DNA of 23,811 nt, taken from positions 1 through 23,811 of the forward strand of contig CAKPJE010000007.1 in assembly GCA_934162555.1 (NCBI GenBank). Reading direction: 5' to 3'. This document shows, one piece after another, positions 14,149-21,924 of this stretch. Origin of the DNA: an uncultured Bacilli bacterium. GTDB taxonomy: Bacteria; Bacillota_I; Bacilli_A; RF39; UBA660. The notes beneath the pieces were generated by a model. That model saw only the letters and a list, made by a program, of their open reading frames with translations, searched no databases and was not told the DNA's origin. Position 1 is the first letter of the stretch; each line of letters opens with the position of its first letter. Position numbers and translations under genes: made by a program.

Positions 14149-15471
14149 GTGAAAATTCCGAAAGAATTTGAAGAGAGAATGAAAAATATTATACCTAATT
14201 ATGATGGTTTTGTTTTAGAGTGTGAAAAGAATAGTATTAAAGGTATAAATGTTAATATAAATAAAATTAGTGTATCTAATTTTGAAAAAATATTTCCTTA
14301 TAAAATTAAAAAAATTCCTTATTCAGACAATAGTTTTTATTTAGAAGATGATATTAAATTTGGTACACATCCATATCATCATGCAGGCCTTTTTTATAGT
14401 CAAGATCCAGGAGCATGTATGCCTGTTAATTCTATAGATATTAAAGACAATTATAGAGTTCTTGATTTATGTGCTGCACCTGGTGGAAAGAGTATTCAAA
14501 TAGCGCAAAAATTAAAAAATGGGCTTTTAGTTTCTAATGAATATGATAAAAAAAGAGCTAGTATTTTATATAGTAATATTGAGAGAATGGGTTTAACTAA
14601 TGTTATTGTTACTAATTCTGATGTTTGTAAACTTAAAAATGTTTATCATGGTTATTTCGATTTGGTTTTGATAGATGCTCCTTGTTCGGGAGAGGGAATG
14701 TTTAGAAAAAATTACGAAGCTATTAAAAATTTTAGTGTTGATAATATTAATTTATGTGTTAAAAGGCAGAAAGAAATATTAAGTGAAGCTGCTTATATGG
14801 TTAAAACAGATGGATTTATTTTATATTCTACTTGTACTTATGAAAAAGAAGAAAATGAAGATATGGTAGATTGGTTTTGTAAAAATTATAACTATTCTTT
14901 AAAAAAATTAAATAGCAAAATTGATGCATATACTGTTAATGGTTTAGAACCTGTTACAGATTCTAGAAGATTTTATCCTCATATTTCAAAGGGCGAGGGT
15001 CAATTTATGGCACTACTACAAAATAATAATAAAATTGATATGTTTATAGATAAAAGAGAAATAAGATGCCCTAATAGAGAAGAAAGTAAAATAATCGATG
15101 AATTTTTACAAAATTTAGATATTAAATTAGATGTTAAAATTTTAAACAATAAAGTATTTATTGAAGCTGGTGATGTACCAAATAATATTCATGTTATATC
15201 ATCTGGTGTTCAGGTTGGAGAAATCAAAAATAATTATTTTTTACCGAATCATTATTTGTTTATGGCTTATGGGAAATATTTTAAAAATAAATGTGATTTA
15301 GATATAACTGATGAAAGAGTTTTAAAATATTTAAGAGGAGAAGAAATAGAAGCTGATGTTCTTAATGGTTACGGGGTTTTAATGGTTAATGGGTACCCAT
15401 TAGGAGGTTATAAAGCTGTTAATGGAAAATTAAAAAATCATTATCCGAAAGGATTAAGAAATGTATGTTGA
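14149..15471 (+). CDS. rsmF: 16S rRNA (cytosine-C5) methyltransferase, NOL1/NOP2/Sun (RsmF-like)
   Basis: The open frame begins at GTG 14140. GTG 14149 is chosen because GGGTGATGAAT precedes it, as at other starts in this region, and the protein then begins MKIPKEFEERMKN as family members do. The product is 440 aa. SAM-binding motif I is VLDLCAAPGGKS (~104-115). Motif IV DAPCSGEGMFRK holds Cys179, and motif VI STCTYEKEENE holds Cys229; these are the two catalytic cysteines of m5C RNA methyltransferases. The ~100-residue C-terminal part resembles the RsmF-type RNA-binding end. It methylates cytosine in 16S rRNA using S-adenosylmethionine. Which position is modified cannot be read from sequence. 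Its stop overlaps the next start. Confidence 0.88.
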   Translation: MKIPKEFEERMKNIIPNYDGFVLECEKNSIKGINVNINKISVSNFEKIFPYKIKKIPYSDNSFYLEDDIKFGTHPYHHAGLFYSQDPGACMPVNSIDIKDNYRVLDLCAAPGGKSIQIAQKLKNGLLVSNEYDKKRASILYSNIERMGLTNVIVTNSDVCKLKNVYHGYFDLVLIDAPCSGEGMFRKNYEAIKNFSVDNINLCVKRQKEILSEAAYMVKTDGFILYSTCTYEKEENEDMVDWFCKNYNYSLKKLNSKIDAYTVNGLEPVTDSRRFYPHISKGEGQFMALLQNNNKIDMFIDKREIRCPNREESKIIDEFLQNLDIKLDVKILNNKVFIEAGDVPNNIHVISSGVQVGEIKNNYFLPNHYLFMAYGKYFKNKCDLDITDERVLKYLRGEEIEADVLNGYGVLMVNGYPLGGYKAVNGKLKNHYPKGLRNVC

Positions 15472-16469
15472 CAAAGTTAATAATAATTATTTTATTCGCA
15501 CTTTGTAGTATTTTTATTGAAGAATTGTATAGAACAAAAAAAAATAAAATAGAAAAAAAGGTAATTCCTAATTTAACACCAGCTGAATTAAAGTATAATT
15601 ATAGTTTTCTTGTTAATGAAAGAGATTTGACTTCTATAATTGTTAATTTGGGGCAAAATGGTTATATTAGAATTACTTGTGATAAAATAATTAAGTTAAA
15701 GAAGTATAGAGAAGATATTAAATGCGAAGAACTAATGTTTAATTCTTTATTTAAAAAGGGTAATGTTGTTAAAATTAGTGAACTACATAAAAATTTGTAT
15801 AAAGATATAAGTGATATAGTGCATGCTATTGATAATAAAAATTCTAGAAAAGTAATGAATGAAAAAGAAGAACTTTTTTTAAACAATAGTTTAGTTATTT
15901 TTACTTTTATAATTTTTTTAATTATTAATATTGATTTAGATTATAATATTTTAAAAAAATTAATAATTACTATTATGATGTGGGCATGTTTTGTTTCTTT
16001 AGTTAGAGTATATACTAGTAAAAATAGTATAAGATCTAAAATACTTGTAACTGTTCTTGCTATTACTATTGGTTTTCCGTTTTATTTTATGAGTATATTA
16101 AAAATAGGAAATAATATGATATTATTTATAATTGGTCATTTAGCTAGTATTCTTATAATTAATACTTTAAATTCTTTGATTCCTAAAACTAAAACGGGTT
16201 TAAGTTTAAAAAATCAAGCTGATGAGTTTAATAATTATTTGATTAATATTACGAAAGAAGACATTAAAGATATTTTAGAAAAAGAACCTGATTTTTTAGA
16301 AAAAACTTTTCCTTATGCATATGCTTTTAATCATGCTTTTAAGTGGAAAAGATTTTTAAAAAGGTATAATAAAAAATTAATATGGTTTGATGGTAAAGAT
16401 AGTGAATTATCAGAAACTTTAATTAAAATTAAAAATCAGATTATAAAATCTGGTCATAAGGAGGATTAA
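15465..16469 (+). CDS. membrane protein with DUF2207-like C-terminal architecture
   Basis: This is a 334-aa protein whose ATG overlaps the methyltransferase stop by 7 nt; AAAGGA lies upstream. A hydrophobic N-terminal helix (~3-18) is followed by a soluble domain with NLTPAELKYNYSFLVNERDL, LGQNGYIRI and LMFNSLFKKGNVVKISEL. Hydrophobic segments follow (~140-158, 165-180, 195-212, 215-232), then a cytoplasmic tail with EFNNYL, LEKEPDFLEKTFPYAYAF. This order matches the C-terminal half of DUF2207 membrane proteins; the large extracellular N-terminal domain of full DUF2207 proteins is absent. Function is unknown. It lies in the rsmF-cinA operon. Confidence 0.75.
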   Translation: MLTKLIIIILFALCSIFIEELYRTKKNKIEKKVIPNLTPAELKYNYSFLVNERDLTSIIVNLGQNGYIRITCDKIIKLKKYREDIKCEELMFNSLFKKGNVVKISELHKNLYKDISDIVHAIDNKNSRKVMNEKEELFLNNSLVIFTFIIFLIINIDLDYNILKKLIITIMMWACFVSLVRVYTSKNSIRSKILVTVLAITIGFPFYFMSILKIGNNMILFIIGHLASILIINTLNSLIPKTKTGLSLKNQADEFNNYLINITKEDIKDILEKEPDFLEKTFPYAYAFNHAFKWKRFLKRYNKKLIWFDGKDSELSETLIKIKNQIIKSGHKED

Positions 16470-16943
16470 ATGAAAGAAATAGTAGATTTATTAACTTTAA
16501 GAAAAGAAACAATTGCTACAATGGAATCTTGTACTGGTGGTTTTATTGTGAATGAGATAACAAATATTCCTGGAGCTTCAAATGTTCTTAAGTTTAGTTG
16601 TGTTACTTATTCTAATGAATATAAAATTAAAATGGGGGTTTCTAAGAGTGTTATTGATGAATATTCGGTTTATAGTATTAATACTGCTATAGAGATGGCT
16701 AAGGCTATTTGCAAATTTTCTAGTGCCACTTATGGTATTGGTGTAACAGGCCAGCTTAATAGGAAAGATCCTAATAATGATTCTAATGATTATAGAATGG
16801 TTTATGTTTGTATTTTTAATAGTAATACTGGGGATCAAAAAACTATTACTTTGGAATCTCTTGATGATAGAGTAAAGAGTAAGAAAAAAATTTGTTTAGT
16901 TATAGAAAATATTTTAAAGGAATTTATTGAAAGTTCAAAATAG
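16470..16943 (+). CDS. CinA C-terminal domain protein (NMN deamidase family)
   Basis: The ATG directly follows the previous stop, with TAAGGAGGATTAA as ribosome site. The 157-aa product corresponds to the stand-alone CinA C-terminal (PncC-type) domain: ATMESCTGGFIVNEITNIPGAS near the N-terminus, VTYSNEYKIKMGV, SINTAIEMAKAI and GIGVTGQ. The usual TG-x-AGP motif is replaced by TGQLNRKDPNN, marking a distinct subfamily of the family. PncC enzymes hydrolyse nicotinamide mononucleotide to nicotinic acid mononucleotide in NAD salvage. Whether this variant does so is uncertain. It closes the rsmF operon; a terminator overlaps its stop. Confidence 0.8.
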   Translation: MKEIVDLLTLRKETIATMESCTGGFIVNEITNIPGASNVLKFSCVTYSNEYKIKMGVSKSVIDEYSVYSINTAIEMAKAICKFSSATYGIGVTGQLNRKDPNNDSNDYRMVYVCIFNSNTGDQKTITLESLDDRVKSKKKICLVIENILKEFIESSK

Positions 16944-16960
16944 TTGTTTTGGACTTTTTT
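16932..16960 (+). terminator. intrinsic terminator overlapping the cinA-type gene stop
   Basis: AGTTCAAAA (16932-16940) pairs with TTTTGGACT (16947-16955), with one G-T wobble and loop TAGTTG, and is followed by TTTTT. The stop codon TAG lies in the loop. Confidence 0.75.
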
Positions 16961-16972
16961 CTATGGTATACT
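16944..16972 (+). promoter_or_regulatory. promoter of the PRPP synthetase gene
   Basis: TTGTTT (16944-16949), a 17-bp spacer and TATACT (16967-16972) with a TGG extended -10 element. The -35 lies inside the preceding terminator. AGGAGGT follows 11-20 nt downstream. Confidence 0.55.
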
Positions 16973-16996
16973 AAATATGTAGTGTAGGAGGTTATA

Positions 16997-18082
16997 ATGA
17001 ATAAAATAAGCATAGTTGCTCTTGAATCTATCAAAGATATTGCAGTTAAAACGAATGATTATTTAAAAAAGATAAATAATCAAAAAGAGGATTTTTTAGT
17101 TGAAACTGAAGAAATAAGATTTAGTAATGGGGAAGGTAAAATAAAATTATTAAGTACCATTAGGGGAAGAAATGTTTATATTATGACAGATATAGGAAAT
17201 CATAATATAACATATAAAATGTATGGTTATGAAAATCATAAATCTCCGGATGATCATTTAGAAGATGCTAAAAGGGTTATTTCTGCTATAAGGGGTCATG
17301 CTGAGAGTGTAACCTTAATAATGCCTTTATTATATGCTTCTAGGCAACATAGGAGAAAGGGTAGAGAGTCACTTGATTGTGCGATTGCTTTAAAGGAACT
17401 TGAGAATTTGGGTGTAAAAAGTATTATAACTTTTGATGTTCATGATGAAAATATTCAAAATGTTGTACCTTTGATGGCTTTTGAAAATTTTTTCCCAACT
17501 GTTAATATTATTAATGAAATATTAACTAATGAACAAATTGATTATGAGAATACAATTATTATAAGTCCTGATACAGGGGCATTTAATAGGGCTAGATATT
17601 ATGCTGATATGTTAAAAGTTGATGTTGGTATATTTCATAAGAGAAGGGATTTAACAAAGGTTGTAAATGGTAAGAATCCTGTAATTGCACATGAATATTT
17701 GGGTAAGGATGTTAATAGTAAGGATTGTATTGTTGTAGATGATATGATTGCTTCTGGGGAGTCAATGTTAGATGTTGCAACGGAATTGAAAAGAAGGGGT
17801 GCAAGAAATATATATTTGGCTTCTACATTTGGTTTATTCTGTAATGGTAAAGATGTATTTGATAAGGAGTATGCTAATAATTCATTTAATAGAGTGTATA
17901 CTACTAATTTAACTTATGTTTCTGAAAATATAAAAAATTCTATTTGGTATAAAGATGTTGATTGTTCTATTTTTATTGGTAAGATTATAAATCAATTAAG
18001 CAATAATAATTCAATAACGCCACTTTTACAGGGTGATCCTGATATATTTAAAGAAGTTCAAAAGAAATTACTGAAAAGGTAA
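16997..18082 (+). CDS. prs: ribose-phosphate pyrophosphokinase (PRPP synthetase)
   Basis: This is a 361-aa protein, ATG after AGGAGGTTATA. The two phosphoribosyltransferase-type domains carry the family signatures: the PLLYASRQHRRKGRES segment (~110-125, ATP/substrate region), TFDVHDENIQ (~145-154, PRPP synthetase signature), SPDTGAFNRARYYAD (~190-204), the catalytic loop Lys215/Arg217 in HKRRD, and the PRPP-binding loop CIVVDDMIASGES (~244-256). It makes PRPP from ribose 5-phosphate and ATP for purine, pyrimidine, NAD, His and Trp synthesis. At 361 aa it is longer than the classical ~315-aa bacterial enzyme and has a lysine-rich C-terminal extension; it belongs to a divergent branch. Confidence 0.9.
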   Translation: MNKISIVALESIKDIAVKTNDYLKKINNQKEDFLVETEEIRFSNGEGKIKLLSTIRGRNVYIMTDIGNHNITYKMYGYENHKSPDDHLEDAKRVISAIRGHAESVTLIMPLLYASRQHRRKGRESLDCAIALKELENLGVKSIITFDVHDENIQNVVPLMAFENFFPTVNIINEILTNEQIDYENTIIISPDTGAFNRARYYADMLKVDVGIFHKRRDLTKVVNGKNPVIAHEYLGKDVNSKDCIVVDDMIASGESMLDVATELKRRGARNIYLASTFGLFCNGKDVFDKEYANNSFNRVYTTNLTYVSENIKNSIWYKDVDCSIFIGKIINQLSNNNSITPLLQGDPDIFKEVQKKLLKR

Positions 18083-18101
18083 TTTTTTTTTATTTTTCTG
18101 A

Positions 18102-18107
18102 TATAAT
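18102..18107 (+). promoter_or_regulatory. extended -10 promoter element for popT
   Basis: TGATATAAT gives an extended -10 element, but no -35 resembling consensus is visible 17 bp upstream. The start GTG lies 14 nt past the box and GGTGATAAC is nearly at the expected RNA 5' end. Confidence 0.5.
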
Positions 18108-18121
18108 TTAATGGTGATAAC

Positions 18122-18901
18122 GTGCTATTTATAAAGGGATTAATAATTGGAATAGGTAAAATTTTACCTGGTGTTAGTGGTTCTTTAATTGCAATATCGA
18201 TGAAAGTTTATACGCCTCTTTTAGAGAGTATTAATAATTTTTTTAAGAGTCCTAAAAAAAATTTGAAATTTTTATTTCCTATATTATCGGGAATTATAAT
18301 TTCTGTTATTTTGTTTAGTAATATTATAAGAATTTTAATTAATAGATATTATTTTCCGGTATTATTACTTTTTATTGGTTTAATTATTGGTTCTACTGAT
18401 TTTTCATTTACTGATTTTAAAAATAAAAAATTTGTTAAAATTATTATTTTTACTTTAGTATTTTTATCTATCATTTTTATTAATAAGTTATCATTTAATA
18501 TAAGACTTAATGATGGTTTTTTTACGTATATAATGCTTGGTATAATTGAAGCTATATCAACTATAATTCCTGGTATAAGTGGGACTGCTATATTTATTGT
18601 TTTGAAAAAATATGATTTGATACTTGAAATATTGAGTAATCCTTTTAGGAATATTTTAATTCTTATACCTTTTATAGTTGGAATAATAATTGGTGTGATT
18701 GCTATTTCTAAAATAATTCTTTATATATTAAAAAATCATCCTGTTATTTTTATGGTTATAATTAAGGCCTTGACTTTTTCGACATTGTTTCTTATGTATT
18801 TAAATACATTTACTGTTAGTAGAAGTATTAAAGATATTATAGTTGGGGAAATATTATTGGTAATTGGTATCACATTATCAAAAAAAATGAATAATTTATA
18901 A
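18122..18901 (+). CDS. popT: DUF368 polyprenyl-phosphate transporter (PopT family)
   Basis: This is a 259-aa polytopic membrane protein starting at GTG 18122 with GGTGAT just upstream. Two inverted halves each carry the DUF368 motif: ILPGVSGS at residues ~14-21 and IIPGISGTA at ~148-156, both at the start of re-entrant or membrane segments. About eight hydrophobic segments follow. DUF368 (PopT) proteins have been shown in other Firmicutes to return undecaprenyl phosphate across the membrane for reuse in wall synthesis. The last seven codons and stop (SKKMNNL) are repeated at 19803-19832 as part of a 30-bp direct repeat. Confidence 0.85.
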   Translation: MLFIKGLIIGIGKILPGVSGSLIAISMKVYTPLLESINNFFKSPKKNLKFLFPILSGIIISVILFSNIIRILINRYYFPVLLLFIGLIIGSTDFSFTDFKNKKFVKIIIFTLVFLSIIFINKLSFNIRLNDGFFTYIMLGIIEAISTIIPGISGTAIFIVLKKYDLILEILSNPFRNILILIPFIVGIIIGVIAISKIILYILKNHPVIFMVIIKALTFSTLFLMYLNTFTVSRSIKDIIVGEILLVIGITLSKKMNNL

Positions 18902-18903
18902 TA
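18874..18903 (+). repeat. 30-bp direct repeat, copy 1 (popT 3' end)
   Basis: The 30 bases from ATTATCAAAAAAAATGAATA through AATTTATAATA are repeated without mismatch at 19803-19832. This copy contains the last codons and stop of popT. The bases on either side differ, so the two copies bound a 929-bp unit. Confidence 0.9.
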
Positions 18904-18907
18904 TTTA

Positions 18908-18936
18908 TTGTAAAACTATTGAGTATATGTTATATT
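18908..18936 (+). promoter_or_regulatory. promoter of the two-gene cassette
   Basis: TTGTAA (18908-18913), a 17-bp spacer and TATATT (18931-18936), just inside the first direct repeat. It gives the cassette its own transcription start. Confidence 0.5.
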
Positions 18937-18962
18937 TGAAGTAAATAAAGGATGAATATAAA

Positions 18963-19217
18963 ATGGTAAATATAAAAATGGATACTTCTTATCATGAAAA
19001 TAGTGATAATAATAGAGGAGAGATAATAGTTTATTTTTTAAGAAAAATAATCCAAATTAATACTTTGATAAGGTCTAGGTGCAAATATTGTTTTTCAGAA
19101 AAATATGGAATTCAAATATTGAGTGAAATAAAAGATTTTATCATTAGTATAAAGGAAAGTAATAATTATAGTAATTTAAATCATAACTTAATAAAGATTT
19201 TGTCACAAGAGGTTTAG
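18963..19217 (+). CDS. small protein of unknown function, first gene of repeat-flanked cassette
   Basis: This is an 84-aa frame, ATG at 18963 with AAAGGATG ~11 nt upstream (moderate). The product begins MVNIKMDTSYHENSDNNRGE and continues with a mixed helical region (IVYFLRKIIQINTLIRSRCKYCFSEKYG...) containing a Cys-Lys-Tyr-Cys pair. No membrane helix or family is recognised. It ends 4 nt before the ADP-ribosyltransferase-like gene, so the two are co-transcribed. A small gene upstream of a possible toxin-like enzyme could be an antitoxin or immunity partner, but there is no direct evidence. Confidence 0.6.
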   Translation: MVNIKMDTSYHENSDNNRGEIIVYFLRKIIQINTLIRSRCKYCFSEKYGIQILSEIKDFIISIKESNNYSNLNHNLIKILSQEV

Positions 19218-19221
19218 TGTA

Positions 19222-19770
19222 ATGGAATATGTATATCATGGAAGTCCTTTAAAAGATTTAAGGATTATTAAAGGAAATATAAGTACACATAATAAAAGAT
19301 TGGTTTATGCTACAGCTTCGAAAGCAGTTGCAACGATCTTTTTGTCTAAAAAAGGTAATGATTTATACTATAATTTATCTGGCGATGGTATAAACTATCA
19401 AATAGAATTAGTTGAACGTAAAAAAGGAATGTTTAAAGAAATCTTTAATTGCGATGGCTATATTTATAAGTTAGATGCTTCTAATTTTAAGAGTGAGCTT
19501 ACATCTTGGAGTGCGGAAGTGGTTAGTTTTTGTGATGAAAAAGTTATTTCTTGTGAATATATTGAAAATGTATATGATGAATTAATAAAATTAGACAATG
19601 AGGGTTTAATTAAACTATTTTTGTACCCTAATAGACCTAATGAAATACCTTTAGATAATAGTGATTTAATTAAAAAAGTTATTAGATGGTATAAAAACGG
19701 GTATGATTTGACTAATTTTTATAAGTTATATCCTGAACTAAAAGAAAAAGTTACTGAACTACTTGATTAA
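19222..19770 (+). CDS. ADP-ribosyltransferase-like protein (HGS...YAT pattern), function unproven
   Basis: This is a 182-aa protein, ATG after AGAGGTTTAGTGTA. The N-terminus reads VYHGSPLKDLRIIKG, then THNKRLVYATASKAVATIF. A His-Gly-Ser/Thr on the first strand and a Tyr-Ala-Thr/Ser on the second, 20-30 residues later, are the pattern of the ADP-ribosyltransferase/PARP fold (His-Tyr-Glu class). A later Glu in SWSAEVVSF could be the third residue. The C-terminal third (YPNRPNEIPLDNSDLIKKVI...) is conserved-looking and helical. No signal peptide is seen, so it acts inside the cell if active. Similar proteins of unknown role exist in Firmicutes. Fold assignment is by eye only. Confidence 0.6.
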   Translation: MEYVYHGSPLKDLRIIKGNISTHNKRLVYATASKAVATIFLSKKGNDLYYNLSGDGINYQIELVERKKGMFKEIFNCDGYIYKLDASNFKSELTSWSAEVVSFCDEKVISCEYIENVYDELIKLDNEGLIKLFLYPNRPNEIPLDNSDLIKKVIRWYKNGYDLTNFYKLYPELKEKVTELLD

Positions 19771-19802
19771 TAAAAATATATTACCTTATTATAAAAAGTA
19801 AT

Positions 19803-19832
19803 ATTATCAAAAAAAATGAATAATTTATAATA
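19803..19832 (+). repeat. 30-bp direct repeat, copy 2
   Basis: Identical to 18874-18903. It repeats the coding tail of popT (SKKMNNL and stop) although no popT reading frame leads into it. GGTGATAAG and the ATG of the next gene follow directly, suggesting that this junction was once continuous with popT. Confidence 0.9.
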
Positions 19833-19841
19833 GGTGATAAG

Positions 19842-20135
19842 ATGGGAGAAAATTTATTTGTTAATAAGTTTGATAAAGAATTTAGAAATAATGAAAAAGT
19901 TTTTTATTCAAGGGGAAATAATATAAATAGAGAATTTGAAAAAGTTGATGTGCGTAAGAAGATAAATGATATTTTTAGGTCAAATGATTTTATTTATAAA
20001 GCTGATGTTGTAATTACTTTAAAAGATCGTAAATTAAATACTACTATTATTGCTAGGAACAATTCCTCTTTAATTACAATGGATAATGAAGTAATTAAAA
20101 TAAGTGATATTTTAGACATAAAAAAAGTAGTTTAG
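19842..20135 (+). CDS. 97-aa protein of unknown function, probable former popT operon partner
   Basis: ATG at 19842 follows TAGGTGATAAG. The product begins MGENLFVNKFDKEFRNNEKV and ends in a beta-rich segment with VVITLKDRKLNTTIIARNN and EVIKISDILDI. It is soluble and rather charged; no domain is recognised. If the repeat-flanked cassette is removed, its start lies 9 nt after the popT stop, so it was probably translated from the same message as popT. It ends two bases before the end of the convergent gene. Confidence 0.6.
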   Translation: MGENLFVNKFDKEFRNNEKVFYSRGNNINREFEKVDVRKKINDIFRSNDFIYKADVVITLKDRKLNTTIIARNNSSLITMDNEVIKISDILDIKKVV

Positions 20136-20143
20136 AACTACTT
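20121..20143 (-). terminator. intrinsic terminator for minus-strand Trp/Tyr-rich protein gene
   Basis: On the minus strand AAGTAGTT / AACTACTT (8 bp, loop CTA) is followed by a run of Ts opposite the A-run at 20121-20126. It overlaps the stop codons of both convergent genes. Confidence 0.75.
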
Positions 20144-21430
20144 ATATAAATAAGTGTATTTATAACTTATTTTTTTTGTATTGTCATGTCTAAATTCTTC
20201 TAAAGTTGTACCAATTTTATCTTGAAATTCGTCTTTTGGTAAATATTCTTCTAAAACTAAGAAATTAATATCTCTATAAAATGCTCTGTAGCGGTAATAC
20301 AAATCTGATTCAATATTTCTGTTTTCTTTTGATGCTGGCACTTCTGTACTCCATTTAGACCATCTTGTATAACTTGTCATTAAAGGATCTTTGTATGGAT
20401 AATTTCTTGGTGCTTCTAAAGAATACTGAGTATAATATTTTCTTTCTTCACCATTATACCATCTCCACATTGCATCATGATATGAATACATTTTGGCTGA
20501 ATCATCATATGACGGATAAGCACTATCAGGACATTCTACTGCATAAGCTCCACCATTCCAGTAATGCTTTTGTTTATTTTTATCTCGATAATACCATCTA
20601 TAACCAGTTGAACTTTTAATTGTACGATAAGATTTTTCTTCAGGGTAATTTAATGACCAATCAGACCAATCTGTATATTTTAAAGTATTTTCATCTTTGT
20701 ATGTATAACCATTTGGTTTAGTTGAATACCATTCACTACTATAATCATTGTTATTATTTTTGTACCAGTACCATGTCATATCCCTATAACTATAATAAGT
20801 ATCATATTCTACGTCATATTTTAAAACTTCTGCTGTTTCTGGTACTGCTGGATACTTTTTAACATTTTTAGGTAAAGTTACACCATATTGTGCATTAACG
20901 GCTTTATCTATTTCACTTGAAGGGTACCAATTTGTCCATTTGGTATAAAATGTTTCAGCATTATAATAATTATATTTTACATCAACATCAATTAACCTTG
21001 AATTAACAAATGAATTTGATTTATTCCATGTTTTTTTGTATCTTTTTTTAGTTATACAAAAACCACATCCTGTAATATCAAAAGTTTTAATTATTTTTTC
21101 TTCAGCCATTGTAAATTTAACTGTTCCAGTACATGTTCCTCCATTTGTAACTGTTGGATAACCACTATTATAAACATCATTAATATTTACAATAACAAAA
21201 TCTCCTTCTTTCAACTTTAATAAATTATTACCATCAGCATATTCATATACATAATCTAGTATTTTATCTTCTATATCTGTACATTTATTATTTTTGTATA
21301 TATTAAAACTGATTAGACCAATTAAACCAATTATAATAAATACACCAATTACATATAGAATTGTATAATCTTTTTTTTCTACATATTTAACAGTATTTTT
21401 AGGTCTATTTAACTGAAAATTAAGTCTCAT
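20138..21430 (-). CDS. membrane-anchored Trp/Tyr-rich repeat protein, function unknown
   Basis: This is a 430-aa protein, ATG at 21430 (minus) after TAGGAAGATT. Residues 1-23 are basic and cytoplasmic, ~24-46 are a transmembrane helix (TILYVIGVFIIIGLIGLISF), and the rest is extracellular. The domain at ~50-145 has four cysteines (GGTCTGTV, GCGFC). From ~155 on, units with Y-T-x-W-[ST]-x-W followed by acidic/Pro residues occur three times (YTKWTNWYPS, YTDWSDWSLN, YTRWSKWSTE), alternating with YSYRDMTWYWYK- and YSYHDAMWRWYN-type units ending YKDE/YKDP. The WxxWS steps recall thrombospondin-type strands, but the usual cysteines are lacking. It shares strand with a CotZ-like protein and sortase B, suggesting a surface or spore-envelope role. 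No known family was identified. Confidence 0.75.
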   Translation of the reverse strand: MRLNFQLNRPKNTVKYVEKKDYTILYVIGVFIIIGLIGLISFNIYKNNKCTDIEDKILDYVYEYADGNNLLKLKEGDFVIVNINDVYNSGYPTVTNGGTCTGTVKFTMAEEKIIKTFDITGCGFCITKKRYKKTWNKSNSFVNSRLIDVDVKYNYYNAETFYTKWTNWYPSSEIDKAVNAQYGVTLPKNVKKYPAVPETAEVLKYDVEYDTYYSYRDMTWYWYKNNNNDYSSEWYSTKPNGYTYKDENTLKYTDWSDWSLNYPEEKSYRTIKSSTGYRWYYRDKNKQKHYWNGGAYAVECPDSAYPSYDDSAKMYSYHDAMWRWYNGEERKYYTQYSLEAPRNYPYKDPLMTSYTRWSKWSTEVPASKENRNIESDLYYRYRAFYRDINFLVLEEYLPKDEFQDKIGTTLEEFRHDNTKKISYKYTYLYK

Positions 21431-21488
21431 ATAATCTTCCTACCTTCTACTAATAATCATATCATATTGCATAAAAAAAAACAATAAA

Positions 21489-21513
21489 AAAAGCAGAAAA
21501 TTAATTCTGCTTT
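21489..21513 (-). terminator. intrinsic terminator of the CotZ-like gene
   Basis: On the minus strand AAAAGCAGAA pairs with TTTTCTGCTTT around TTAA, followed by a T-run. It lies just past the stop at 21517, so the downstream Trp/Tyr-rich gene probably has its own promoter. Confidence 0.8.
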
Positions 21514-21516
21514 TGG

Positions 21517-21924
21517 TTAAATGCAAGCAACGCAAGTATCATTTAAGCATCTAAGAGCACAACAGCAATCTAAGTCCATTGTAAAAAATGAATTTGTTGC
21601 TAAGTACGGACAGTCAGCATCTTCATCAGTATTAGGAATTAGTACTCTGAAAGTAGCGCAATTGCCATCAACTTTTTCAACTCTGAAAACATTTGATGTT
21701 GTTGTTTCTCCTTCTTCTTTTGAAACTGGCATACTCCATGCTGTACCATTACATCCACATGTATAAAGCATAACTGGACGGGTATTACATCCAACGCTTG
21801 CTATATTACATCCTAGAAATCCGCGATCACAGGTATCTAAACAAGTTTCCCCGCATTCAGCATTTTGTTGAAGTGTATTGATAACTCTTAGAATTTTAGC
21901 AATGCATCCACAACTGTTTTCCAT
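21517..21924 (-). CDS. cysteine-rich spore coat protein, CotZ/CotY family
   Basis: The frame is open from GTG 21933, but AAGGGGTGG lies just upstream of ATG 21924, which gives MENSCGCIAKIL like other family members. The product (135 aa) has about 18 cysteines. It matches the CotZ/CotY/ExsY pattern: N-terminal SCGCIAKILRVINTLQ, CNTRPVMLYT, SNVFRVEKVDGNCATFRVL (~80-98), then FFTMDLDCCCALRCLNDTC at the end. These proteins self-assemble and crosslink into the spore crust or exosporium basal layer. Together with the cotJ genes it indicates sporulation capacity or inheritance of it. It stands between sortase B and the Trp/Tyr-rich gene, all on the minus strand. Confidence 0.85.
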   Translation of the reverse strand: MENSCGCIAKILRVINTLQQNAECGETCLDTCDRGFLGCNIASVGCNTRPVMLYTCGCNGTAWSMPVSKEEGETTTSNVFRVEKVDGNCATFRVLIPNTDEDADCPYLATNSFFTMDLDCCCALRCLNDTCVACI

